Part shown: positions 23,501-33,495 of the stretch, in pieces
How positions within the stretch are numbered: position 1 is the stretch's first letter
Layout: every line of letters begins with the position of its first letter
From: Allomyces macrogynus ATCC 38327
Lineage: Eukaryota; Blastocladiomycota; Blastocladiomycetes; Blastocladiales; Blastocladiaceae
Direction: 5' to 3'
Assembly: GCA_000151295.1 (NCBI GenBank)
Contig: GG745328.1
Span: 860,503 to 924,502 of the forward strand
Length of the DNA stretch: 64,000 nucleotides
Translations under genes and position numbers: made by a program
Notes under the pieces: generated by a model
Database searches by the model: none
What the model saw: only the letters and a program-made list of their open reading frames with translations
What the model was told of the DNA's origin: nothing

Positions 23501-26500
23501 GTGACAGCCATGCGACCACGGCCCCGACCGTGCTCGACCGATCCGGTCGCAGTGGCCTGTCGACATCGAACCAGGCAGAAGTGCACACGGATCGACCAGA
23601 CGCGCTCGCACGGCGCGCGGTTTCCAAGGTCGACTGGACGCTCGTCGCCCGCGCGGCCAACTCGGTTGCCCAAGAAACGGCCTCGAGCGTCTTCCGCACG
23701 AAGGGTATGCATATTTTCGCCCCGCCGCGCCTGACCTCGGCCGAGGTCAATGCGCTTGAGTCGGAAATGCTGAGCCTGGCACTGCTGAGGTTCGATGAGC
23801 GCATGAGTGAGACAAGGGTGCACGTGTCGCTGCTCGGCCGTGCGGCGGAGGACCAGTTTCGCGAGCACCGCGAGATTGTCAAGCGCGTGATCAGCTCGAA
23901 ATTGCGGAATGTGTTTGGCGCTCCGTTCGGTGGTGGGTCGAACTGGGTCGCGCGCGATTCTCGGCCCCCTACGGATACGGCTCGGGTCGTCGCTGACTTG
24001 AGCGCCCACGCGACCCCTGTCGCGGTTCTACCTCTCACGAACTCGGCGGGACCTGACGCCGACGCAGCAGCAGCTACTGTTCATGATGGTGTCGCAACCC
24101 GGTCTATGCACGACATGGACGAGCGCGGCACGCAGCAACCGCGCGCTGTTCCGTTGGTCTCCCCCGTGGACCCGGGCACCTTAGCGTCCGCTGTGCTCGT
24201 CTCGAAGTCCATGTCGGATTTGGGACCGCTTCGGCAACCGCACGAGCAACCGGCCTCGGCACTGGCATGTGCGTCTAGATTTTGCTCTGTTCGTGCGCTC
24301 TCGCATGTCTTGATATTGATCCATTTTTCTCCTACCCCAGTGCAACCCGGCAACCCGGATGGTGCGCCGTTGGACTGCGGCTCAAGTTCAGCGGACAGCA
24401 CTTCCACGACGTCCAAGGACGCGACTTCGGCGGCCGCCAACCCGACACCGAACAAGGACGCGATTCCGACGGCGTCCGAGGCCGGTGCTCTGGTTCAGTC
24501 TGGTTCGCAATTTCCTGACGCCGTCGTTGTCGCTGCAGACCCGATGGACGTGCGCGCCGCTGCTCCCGAACCGGCTGTGTTGAGCAAGGCCGCACGCCGA
24601 GCTGCTCGGATTGCCGAGCGTAAGGCCGCGAAAGCCGCGCTCCCAGCCGCGCACGACTCTGCGGAACTCGTCAAGGCCGAACGCGAGCCCGAAACCGCGG
24701 CCGAACGCGACGCCAGACTCAAGGCTGAACGCAAGGCAAGCAAACACGCGTGGTCTGCTGCGCGCAATGCGGGCGCATGCGAGGCGGCCGTTCAAGGCCC
24801 GACCGCTGCTGCTGATGCAGCCATGACTGCGGTCAGCGACGCAACTGAGGAGTCGACAGTCGCTGAACGCGACGCCGCGGTGCCGCAAGTGGACTTGTTT
24901 AGCAATGGGCGAGCCGCGGTTCTCACGCCGCTCCTAAGCGCACTGCCACTCGATCCGTCGAGCATGGCGGCACCGACCGACCCGAAATTCCCGTTCATGA
25001 GTGTCCTGGGCAAGCCAAGCAAGTTTTGGTACGAATTCATGCCGAGCGACGTGCATGTCGGCGCCAACGACTTGATCCCGAGCAGCGTGGTGCTTTATTT
25101 GGCGGCCAAGGTGCCCGGCAACAACGGCGGCGTAAAGCACCCTGCGATCTTCGAGTGGGTGCACATGGTCCTGCGCGCGAGCCCCAATCTGACCGGCCCC
25201 GACTGGGCCCAGTTGCGGGCGGCGCCCAATGAGCGGCTTGCCAAGGTCAACGCGATTATTTTCAAGGTATGAAATTTGCTTTTTGCGTTGTGGGGTGTTG
25301 TGTTTAGAGACAGGGTCGGCATTTGACTTGTACTTACCGCTCCCCACCGCGATCGGGTTGTGATTTTAGTACCGCAACGAGCTCGACGTCTACAAGAACC
25401 ACATTTTGATCATGCTGCGCGCGTGGTCCATTCCCAAGGGTGAGCTGCCGCGCCCGAGTCGGCATTGGCTTCGCACCAACGCGCTCGAATTCAAGTATGC
25501 GCGCGCGCTCGCCGGCGATATCATGGACATTTACATGACGCTCGACGAGACGCAGCAGGAAAATCTCCGACGCGTCGTTGTGCAAATGCTGATTCTCATT
25601 GGCCACGCGAGCAAGGCAGCCAAGGTGCTCGGCGACGACCATGCTACGGCACGCAAGCTCATCCCTTGGCTCCTGGCCCTCGGCGAGGTGGAACCGATCA
25701 TGTGGTGCACCGTCTACTTGGCTCTGCGCAATGAGCCGGCGCGCAAGCCGATCCGGTCCCGTGCGGCCTCGCAAATGGCCATGGCGCTCGCGCGCACGGG
25801 CATGCCCAAGCTTGCCATTGAACTCTATGAAAAGTACGGCGTGGTGGGAGAGAAGCGCGTCGAGTTGACAATTCTCATGGCCAACGCCATCATGACGTCG
25901 TTGTCGCACCTCGCGCGCGAGAATCGTAACATGTTGCTCGAGATGGTGCGGTGGTACCACGATGTACGTCTTCTTCGGTTTGGGATCCTTGGCGTCGCAA
26001 GTTTGGTTCCTCACCGCAAATCTCTTTCGTGCTCGTAGATTGTGCAAAACCACCAACTTCGGCCCAACTGGTTCATGTTCAACACGCTCATTTTCGCGCA
26101 CCTCACGGCCAACGACGCGCGCGGGGCGCTACACTTTTTCTACGAGCGGCACCGCACACACGTCGGCCCAGTCGACTTTGACAGTGCCGCAGCGACCGCC
26201 GTACTGAGCAGCGGCGGCGACGCGTCGGACCCGGTCGAGCTCGAAAGGATGCCGTCGTACATATCGACGGCAGCGCGGCTGTGGCGGCCGTCGGCCACAG
26301 CGCAGGAATATGTGCGCAACGACAGGGTCGCGGGTGCGGTCCTGCGCGCCGTGGCGACGCGGGCAACGCTCGAGCAGACGCTGCAGCTCTACCAGATGCT
26401 GCGCACGCACGGGTATGCGGTCGACGAGCGCATGGTCGAGGCCATGGCCGACGCGTACGTGCACGACCGCCGCTTGCAGACGCGCATCGTCGAGGGCACG

Positions 26501-26701
26501 TCCATGTTCACCGACGTGATGTTTGCGAATTTGCTCTTGATCATGGTCGTGATGGGCGGGTCGGTTCTCAAGGACTGGCGCGAAGGGGCGGCTGCGGGTG
26601 CCGATGACACGGACGCGGTTGCGGCAGTGGTTTTTGCGAATCGCGAGGAGGACGCGGCTGTTGCTGCTGATGCGGCTGCTGGGTCCGCGCAAGATGTGTG
26701 A
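20547..26701 (+). CDS. Giant mitochondrial repeat protein with PPR-like C-terminus
   Basis: Exons 20547-20938 (donor GTAAGT), 21006-24268, 24341-25266, 25370-25963 and 26039-26701 give 1945 residues. The first roughly 65 residues (MQTARLLRRTNRHAALPGG, then RQSSFIGPGPRSLCPAA) look like a mitochondrial targeting sequence. At least three tandem units of about 170 residues start near 21223, 21739 and 22261; each carries AMSExDLxxLCxET, a downstream AIQxFIExxVRARYxAM-like block and a variable acidic/Ser linker. Two more distant copies start near 23161 and 23632. The C-terminal half (from about 25000) has PPR-like helical pairs, such as GMPKLAIELYEKYG, NWFMFNTLIFAHLTANDARG and LEQTLQLYQMLRTHGYAVDE. 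A role in mitochondrial RNA metabolism or translation is inferred from that half. The repeat family was not recognised. Stop at 26699-26701. Confidence 0.75.
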
Positions 26702-27618
26702 GGGCATGCGGTAGAGGATGAGCGAGGATGTGCCGTTGAATTCCATCATGAGGCGTGAGTGTATAGATTTTGATTGTGATGTTATCGGCTGTAGTTTGTC
26801 GCCTTCATCAGAGCCACGGTTGCGGTCGACGCGGAAGAACCTGTCCGTGGAGACTCAAGAAAGCCAATCGTGCATTCCCATTTGTTGGGAGAAATCCTCG
26901 AGCCCCAGCAAACGTCGTTGGTTTGTGGTCACGGTGTTGGGTCATGGATTGGCATGTCGCACCTTCAAACTCCCCTCACCTCACCAAATGTGATTCAAAA
27001 CACCGACCTCGCCCACCTCGCCTTCTGCTGCCGCTGCTGGCCGCTGCTCGCACGCCACCAGCTCTTGGTCCTGATCTCGCTTGATTCACTCGGTCGTTTT
27101 CGACAGCTAGTCCGTCGATGATACTTTGAAGCAACAGCACAACACGCGGTTCCCAGAGTCGATCAGCCGACGGACTTCGATCACCATTCCAACCATCTCA
27201 CCCGAGAATGCGGGATCCTGCAGGTCGTCGCGGGCACCCATTTACGCGGTTGACCATTGACGGTGTCTGATCAATAGATAAAAAAGAATCGGCCAACGGG
27301 TGGGACCGATCAGAGAACAATTAATTTACGCCGTGTAGCGCATGTCATGACTTTGACGCCACTTCGTTGATGGTCCCGCGCGTTTCCTGCTGCGTCCGGA
27401 ACAGTCCGGCCGTCCTGGACGGTTTCCCGCTGACGGTTACGCGAGGTTGACGTTGCTCCTGTGTACGCGCGTACCCAGAGACTATTGGCGACGGCGTAGG
27501 CGACGCCGTGGGAGTGCCTGCAATCCGTTGCTGCACGCTGCGCGCGACTCTTGGTGAGACTTGTGTTGCGCGGCCAACTGCGCCTCTTCATGGCGGCTGA
27601 CGCGCTGACGCCCAAACT
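26702..27618 (+). other. Intergenic, 0.9 kb, no gene seen
   Basis: Between two plus-strand genes. Only short ORFs without family similarity, no tRNA-like B box and no clear repeat. Presumably 3' UTR followed by the promoter of the RVxF protein gene. Confidence 0.45.
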
Positions 27619-29235
27619 ATGGACGAACTCGCCCTCGACCGCCTCTGCGACTCGGTCGCCTCTCCCACGAATGCTGCGAGCTGTGCCGCGCCGACGGCAG
27701 AAGGAGCACCAGGACCCGTTGCAACACCAGAAGTTCCAGCAACAACACCATCGGCGGTCATCCCAGCAGCAGTAGAAGGCTCAGCAACTGTCGACGAGAC
27801 TGCAACCTCCTCTTTGCCCTCGACGTACTTGAACGACGCGCTCGACGGTCCAGTCCTCGCTGCTCCTGCCGCTGGCCCGCTGATTACCACGCTCGACGCT
27901 CCCATCGATCGCGAGTACGCCGACGACGAGCCTGTTTCGCCAGCAGCCATCACCGTCCGCATCGCGCCGACGCCCAAAATCCGCGGCCGTTTTCCGCGCC
28001 TCCGAAACAAGCTCAGTTGGGGCTTTTCCTCGCCAAGTCTCCGCAGCTACCCATCCTCGATTGCTCGCCTGTGCGCGCGCGGCACAAAGTACCTGTGGTC
28101 ACGGAACAGCACATCTCCACCGCGTACTCCGACTGCGACAACGGACACGCTCCCCATACCGATTCTCAAGGAGGCTCCGTCGTCCATTACCCGTCACGCT
28201 GACGGCGATCCCAGGGCTCCGCCGCTCCCGCCGCAGCCGCCGCCTGCATCTGCTCCGGACGTCGACGCCGGGCCGAACGCGCCAACGACAACCGAACCCC
28301 CGCTCCCTCCGCGCCCAACAAGTCCAAGGACCATGGAGGCGCTGCGCTTGACGCTCGCGCCATTGCGCACGATGATGGGTCGCGGGAACGCAGGCAGCGG
28401 GTCCGACTCGGACCCGAACAGCCCGGCGTCGCCGACGACCACGTCGCCGACGCGCCGCGGTGGCGGGAAGCGCCCGCGCGTGCGGTTCTCGAAAAAGGTG
28501 CAGGTGTCGTATACGTACTCGCCTGGTGATTATGTACGACGGTTTTTTGTTTCTCTCTGCTCGCTTGTTCCCCCTCGTTCATGCCGGCTGACCATGTTTT
28601 CCGTACAGGACCGCAACGCCGTCGACCCGCCGCCCATGACGCCCGAAGACTACCACCAGTACCAGATCCTGGCGCTCGAGATGCACCAGAAAATCAAGTA
28701 CGAGCTGGCGCTGCAGGCGCAGGGCAACTGGGACCCATCGTCGGTCTTGCCCGGGATGATGCCGCCCGTCGTCCCGGCGCAATTAAGAATCCCGGTGGTC
28801 GCATCGACGCTCGAGCGGCGCAAGCAAGTGAAGCCTGTGTTTGCCAAGGGCACCAAGGTAGTCGTTGCGAAGCCGCGCACGCAGTCGCTACAGTACTCGC
28901 TCTCGCGTGACGCGACGGCGCTCGACGAGGAGGTCGAGGACACTGACGACGACGAAGATGACCGCACCGAGGAGGACGAGATGGCCGTCGAGGACGAGTC
29001 GGGACGGCCGAGGGTTCCAGCGCCGATGGCGATACCCGCTCCACCGCCAGTGCCCGCACTGCCGGCCGTCCCTGCGCGGCCAGAGCGGCCGGACGACGAT
29101 CTCGTGTCGATGCTCGAGGCGATGGCCGCGTACGCCGACATCCCCGACTCGAACGAGGATCAGGACCCCTGCCTCGCGCCGCCCCCACCGCGGCGCAGTA
29201 GTATGTGGCGGTCGGCGATCCCGGCGTCGTCGTGA
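27619..29235 (+). CDS. Disordered Pro/Ala/Ser-rich protein with RVxF motif
   Basis: Exons 27619-28533 and 28609-29235 (75-bp intron that also stays open in frame) give 513 residues. The first roughly 280 residues are low complexity (Ala, Pro, Thr, Ser). Around residue 287 comes GKRPRVRFSKKVQVSYTYS, with RVRF fitting the RVxF docking motif for protein phosphatase 1, followed across the intron by GDYDRNAVDPPPMTPEDY. A predicted helix with LALEMHQKIKYELALQAQ follows, then an acidic stretch (DTDDDEDDRTEEDE) and a Pro-rich tail. No enzyme fold. A phosphatase-1 regulatory role is possible, but the motif is short and common. The conserved-looking VRF..TYSPGDYDR block resembles blocks in uncharacterised fungal proteins. 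Confidence 0.65.
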   Translation: MDELALDRLCDSVASPTNAASCAAPTAEGAPGPVATPEVPATTPSAVIPAAVEGSATVDETATSSLPSTYLNDALDGPVLAAPAAGPLITTLDAPIDREYADDEPVSPAAITVRIAPTPKIRGRFPRLRNKLSWGFSSPSLRSYPSSIARLCARGTKYLWSRNSTSPPRTPTATTDTLPIPILKEAPSSITRHADGDPRAPPLPPQPPPASAPDVDAGPNAPTTTEPPLPPRPTSPRTMEALRLTLAPLRTMMGRGNAGSGSDSDPNSPASPTTTSPTRRGGGKRPRVRFSKKVQVSYTYSPGDYVRRFFVSLCSLVPPRSCRLTMFSVQDRNAVDPPPMTPEDYHQYQILALEMHQKIKYELALQAQGNWDPSSVLPGMMPPVVPAQLRIPVVASTLERRKQVKPVFAKGTKVVVAKPRTQSLQYSLSRDATALDEEVEDTDDDEDDRTEEDEMAVEDESGRPRVPAPMAIPAPPPVPALPAVPARPERPDDDLVSMLEAMAAYADIPDSNEDQDPCLAPPPPRRSSMWRSAIPASS

Positions 29236-29923
29236 GCATGACCGGTTCGCTTCGCGCGCGGCGCTCCGCTGGCGGGGCCCCGGGCGCTGATGGTGGCCGT
29301 TCGGGCCGTCGCTGTGCAGTATGCCCTGCCGTCTCAGGTAGAAGGCGAGCGCGGGACCCGTGGCCCCCGTTGTTGTGCATATTTCTTCCCTCCTCCCCAA
29401 GCTCGTGGTCTACCGACTGGCGTCATGAGCGCGTTTTTGTTGGGTCTTGTACGGGCGATGAGGTTTGTCTTGGGGCGTGTGCACTTGGTGCCCGTCTCGT
29501 CGACCCACGCGCCGCTCAAGTGTTTTTGATTATTGGGAATCCGTTTTGAAATGGGAAGCACTTACTTCTCCACCGTGCTCTGTGATCTGGTTCCTGGATG
29601 GTCGTTCAAACTCACGGCGGGAGACTTGGTCGCTGCATTCAGCACCATGTCCAGGGGAATGGGCACCTGAAGGCAGGGCCTGGGAAACCAAGACTGGCAG
29701 GGCGACGCGGCACGAGGGCACCACGCGGCACGAGGGCACCACGCGGCACGAGGGCACCACGCGGCACGAGGGCACCAGGCGGCACGAGCACAGCGCGAGA
29801 AAAAGGTGAAATTAAGCGGTGTATACTATAATGATGCTTCCAAGAGTCTGTGGCCACGACAGAACAGCCAACGGACAACGAAAGAAAGGTTTGCCAACAA
29901 AAACGGATTCACGACAAATGCCC
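29236..29923. other. Intergenic with 18-bp minisatellite
   Basis: Convergent space between the RVxF protein and adenylosuccinate lyase. It contains the tandem repeat annotated at 29707-29791. Nothing else was recognised. Confidence 0.5.
29707..29791 (+). repeat. 18-bp tandem repeat, four full units plus a partial
   Basis: Unit gcggcacgagggcaccac starts at 29707, 29725, 29743 and 29761 (last base g in the fourth), with a partial fifth copy from 29779. The copies are nearly identical, so the array is recent. The period is a multiple of three, but the location is downstream of both flanking stop codons. Confidence 0.95.
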
Positions 29924-31480
29924 TTAGACGGTGATCGAGCCCGTGTCGCCCGTGTCGTTGTCGACGATCGCCTGGTACGGCTTGAGGGTGTCCTTGACCA
30001 TGCCGACAAACGAGTCGACCTGCTGCGGCGCGCGACCGACAAACGTTGATGGCTCAAGGAGAGCGTCGAGGTCGTTCCAGATGGGCTTGAAGTACTCGGT
30101 CTTCTTGATGCGGTCAATCAGGTCGTTTTGCAGCCCCATCTGCTTGACCTGCGCGGCCGCCTGGTGCGAGAGCACGCGAATCTGTTCGTGGCACTCCTGA
30201 CGGTCGCCACCCTTCTTGACCATGGCCATAATAATGTTCTCCGTGGCCATGAACGGCAGCTCCGACTGGACGCGCGCGCGGATCACCTGCGGATAGACGA
30301 CGAGCCCCGCCGAAATGTTGAGCAGCAGCGACAGGACAAATGTCAGCGGTCAGGAACGCCTCCGGCAACGCGATTCGGCGGTTGGCCGAGTCGTCGAGCG
30401 TGCGCTCGAGCCACTGGGACGGCGGCCGTGTGCGCGCCGTTGGCCGCGAGCGTCATCAGGTGGCGCGACAGCGCGCAGACGCGCTCGCACCGCATGGGGT
30501 TACGCTTGTAGGCCATGGCCGACGACCCAATCTGGTCCTTCTCAAACGGCTCCTCAATTTCCTTGAGGTTGGCGAGAAGGCGCAGGTCAGTGGCGAGGCG
30601 GTGCGCGGTCGCACCGAGCGACGCCAGTGAGTTGAGCACGTCGTAGTCGACCTTGCGCGGGTAGGTCTGGCCCGTGACCGAGTAGGTCGCGTCAAAGCCC
30701 GAGAGCTCCGTGACAAGCTTGTCGAGCGCCTCGACCTTGCCGTGGTCGCCATTGAAGAGCGTCAGGAACGAGGCCTGCGTGCCGGTCGTGCCCTTGACAC
30801 CGCGGAACCGCAGGTCGTCGCGCGCGCGTTGCAGGTTGCGCAGGTCCATGAGCAGGTCCTGCAGCCAGAGCGTGCACCGCTTGCCCACGGTCGTGAGCTG
30901 CGCCGGCTGGAAGTGCGTGAACCCGAGCGTCGGCAGGTCGCGGAACTTTTGCGCAAACGCCGTAAAACGCGAGATGACGAGCACGAGCTTCGGGATCAGA
31001 ATGTCGAACCCGTCGCGCAGCGCAATCAGGTCGGCATTGTCAGTCACGTAGCACGACGTCGCGCCGAGATGGATAATGGCGGCGGCCTTGGGCGCGGCAA
31101 CACCAAACGTGTGCACGTGCGCCATGACGTCGTGGCGACGACGGCGCTCCTCGGCGGCCGCGAGCTCAAAGTCGATGTTGTTCTGGTTGGCAGGTACGTC
31201 GAGTACGGTCAGTGTTGACTACTTTGAGCAACCGACCACCAATCACCACATAAAAACGCGCTCAAAAACGCACCAGGTTGGCCTCCATCTCGGCGAGGGC
31301 CTCGTTGGTCACCTCGGTGAGCCCGAGCTTCTGCTCGGCCTTGGCGAGGTTGAGCCAGAGCTTACGCCAGGTCGAGAACTTCTTATTGTCGGAGAAGTTG
31401 TAGGCCATTTCCTTGCTCGCATAGCGCGAGGTCAGCGGCGACTGGTAGCGGTCGCGCGAATCTAGCGGAGGAGAAGCCAT
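29924..31480 (-). CDS. ADE13: Adenylosuccinate lyase, interrupted by two +1 frameshifts
   Basis: Cleaves SAICAR and adenylosuccinate in purine synthesis. Exon 1 is 31480-31274 and exon 2 starts at 31182. Similarity to ADSL is strong throughout: [88 protein letters not shown] (fumarate-lyase signature), then [18 protein letters not shown] and [12 protein letters not shown]. The frame breaks near 30416-30418 (in the triplet-G run; one base too many before the conserved [18 protein letters not shown] block) and again near 30335-30342 (one extra base before [11 protein letters not shown]). Both sit in short C/G runs, so consensus errors are plausible. If real, the protein would lose its last quarter. 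Confidence 0.92.
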
Positions 31481-33495
31481 TTTTACGCGTGATCAGCGTT
31501 CATGATCGCGGAAATCTTGTCGAATTGGACATGGCGCGTGCGATCGCGCCTGCTGGTACCACTACCGCGAAGAAGACGGACGCAGGCTACCTTGCTGCCG
31601 CTGCTGCTGCTGGGCGGGCTGCTGTGTCGACATGGTGGCGGGTTCGTGCTGAGGCTGTCGGGTCGCGGTCCAAGCGAGGAGAGAGAGAGAGCGAAGGCAG
31701 CAACGTTGACCAAGCTCAGTCTGAATATCGGGCAAAGTCGGGCGCATGGCAGCGTGGGACACTAAATCGCTTCCCCGAAACGTCCCGATATACAGGCAGC
31801 ATGCGCCTCGGTCGCAGAACCAGCAGACGCTTCTTTTGCGGCCAACGTGGGTGGCGCAGTTTGCCTTTTGGATTGCTTGCATCAGCGCTTGTGTCGACTT
31901 TGGCATGCAGCCTGGCTTACTGCACGATCCTGCAACAGCTCGCCAGGAGTAAAAACAGTTCGCCACCGGTTCCAGCACGCGCCCCCACCCCACACTTGTC
32001 GCAAGTGGCCGCAATTTCTTCACAGCAAGCGCGAGGACCAGCAACCGGGTGGCCGCCCGCAACGGAGGCCGGTCGGGCTGCGGTCGAGCAAGGAGGCGGT
32101 CGGCGGGTGTGCGTAAACCGACCAGGTCAGTCCGGTTCCTCACGCTGTCGGAGAAGCACGGCAGAGAATTCGAGGACACGCGCACACTCACGCTCGCGCG
32201 CGCGATGCATGCACAGCGCTGCTGAACAGGTTGGCTGGTGGCAGTGCTCAAAATGGTGGAAATGCGGCGCTCCTCTTCTCGAGGGTGGGTGAGAAAGAGA
32301 AATTTCATCATGGCCAGCTGCACGAAGCAGATGCACGAAGCAGATGCACGAGCCAGTCGCTTGTGCCACGTCGCACCAACCTCGGACATGAATTAGGAAC
32401 AGTCTAACAGACCACGTTTCGCCGAAAACATCGAGATTTCCGCCAAACGGACCCTGCGAGAGAGCCCGAGAGAGCCCCACTTCAGGGTGGAGAACAGTTT
32501 GAAGCGTGTGCAACATGCTTTGGCCGGGCCAGCGCGGGCAAGCGGACGACCGTTGATCAAACCATCAGCGCGGGCAACAGCATCCATCAACCCCGCATCA
32601 AACCGTAACCGGAGAGCGCCAGCGAGCTCGAGGGCCGCAACTCAAGGTTGCTGCGACTTGAATGTTCGCCGCGGAACAAGCCGGTCAGACTCGGTGATGT
32701 TGGCCAAGGCCCGACAACGAACTAGGACGCGTCATGAGACGCTTGTCACGGCTTCACTGCTCAACCTCATGACCAGCGAACAGGGTCCTCGCCACCGGGA
32801 AAACCGCTGGCGGCGTGGGCCAGGGTCGAAACGCCTCCGGTGAAGCGCAACCCGAGTGCTCCAGGCGCCCAAAGGCTTGAAGGAGGCGCCGCCCCATCGA
32901 TACTCTGCATGGAATGCCAAAATTACCACCAATGCCGCGCCTTTCTGATCATCAGCAGACCGATGCTCAGTGGTTTGCATAAGCCAGACGATTACCGTAT
33001 GCGGCAACGCACGACGCCCGCTGGCGCCTGCTGGCGCCTCCCAGCCGGTTGACCTATACGGAAGTTTGGACGCCGACGATGGGGCGCGCGCTTCTCCCCT
33101 CGCGCTTCAAGTCGCTTGGATGGCGATGGCCCGGCGGCCGCGAACGCTCCGCCTATGCTCGGCCCAAGCCAATTCGGCGTTACGGAGCAGGACTCGTGTT
33201 CCTCGCCCATGACAGCGCGCGCGCCAGCTCCCTGCTGCGGAAGACGAGGCAACGCGACGAGTACAAAAGCCGCGCAACCCCCCGCTCCACTACTGTCTCC
33301 GGTCCTCGTCGTCGATTCTCGTTCATCGTCTCCTCCGCTTGGTCACGGTTGTCGTACACTGTCGTTCGCCCGACGCTCGGCACTCCCCACCCACGTCTCA
33401 TTCACTTGGATCGAGCGCCGGCCGCCAATTCCACTCGTTCAACACGCGCAATTCGCTCCCGCAACCGGCCGTCGTGAACGCGTAAACTCGTCGCC
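31481..33495. other. 2-kb divergent intergenic region
   Basis: Between the starts of adenylosuccinate lyase (-) and the permease (+). Open frames here (for example plus 31489-32292 and minus 31562-32389) overlap antisense, lack family similarity, have Ser/Arg-rich shadow composition and carry no supporting splice logic. A 13-bp unit (cacgaagcagatg) is repeated twice near 32323-32350. No gene is supported. Confidence 0.45.

Noticed and set aside
26702..27618. Possible tRNA or snRNA gene in the larger gaps
   Set aside because: No recognisable A/B box pair, U6-like start or cloverleaf found by eye here or in other gaps; a tRNAscan/Infernal run would be decisive.
31489..32292. Plus-strand 267-residue ORF in the 2-kb intergenic region
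   Set aside because: Overlaps an equally long antisense frame, has Arg/Ser-rich shadow composition and no family similarity.
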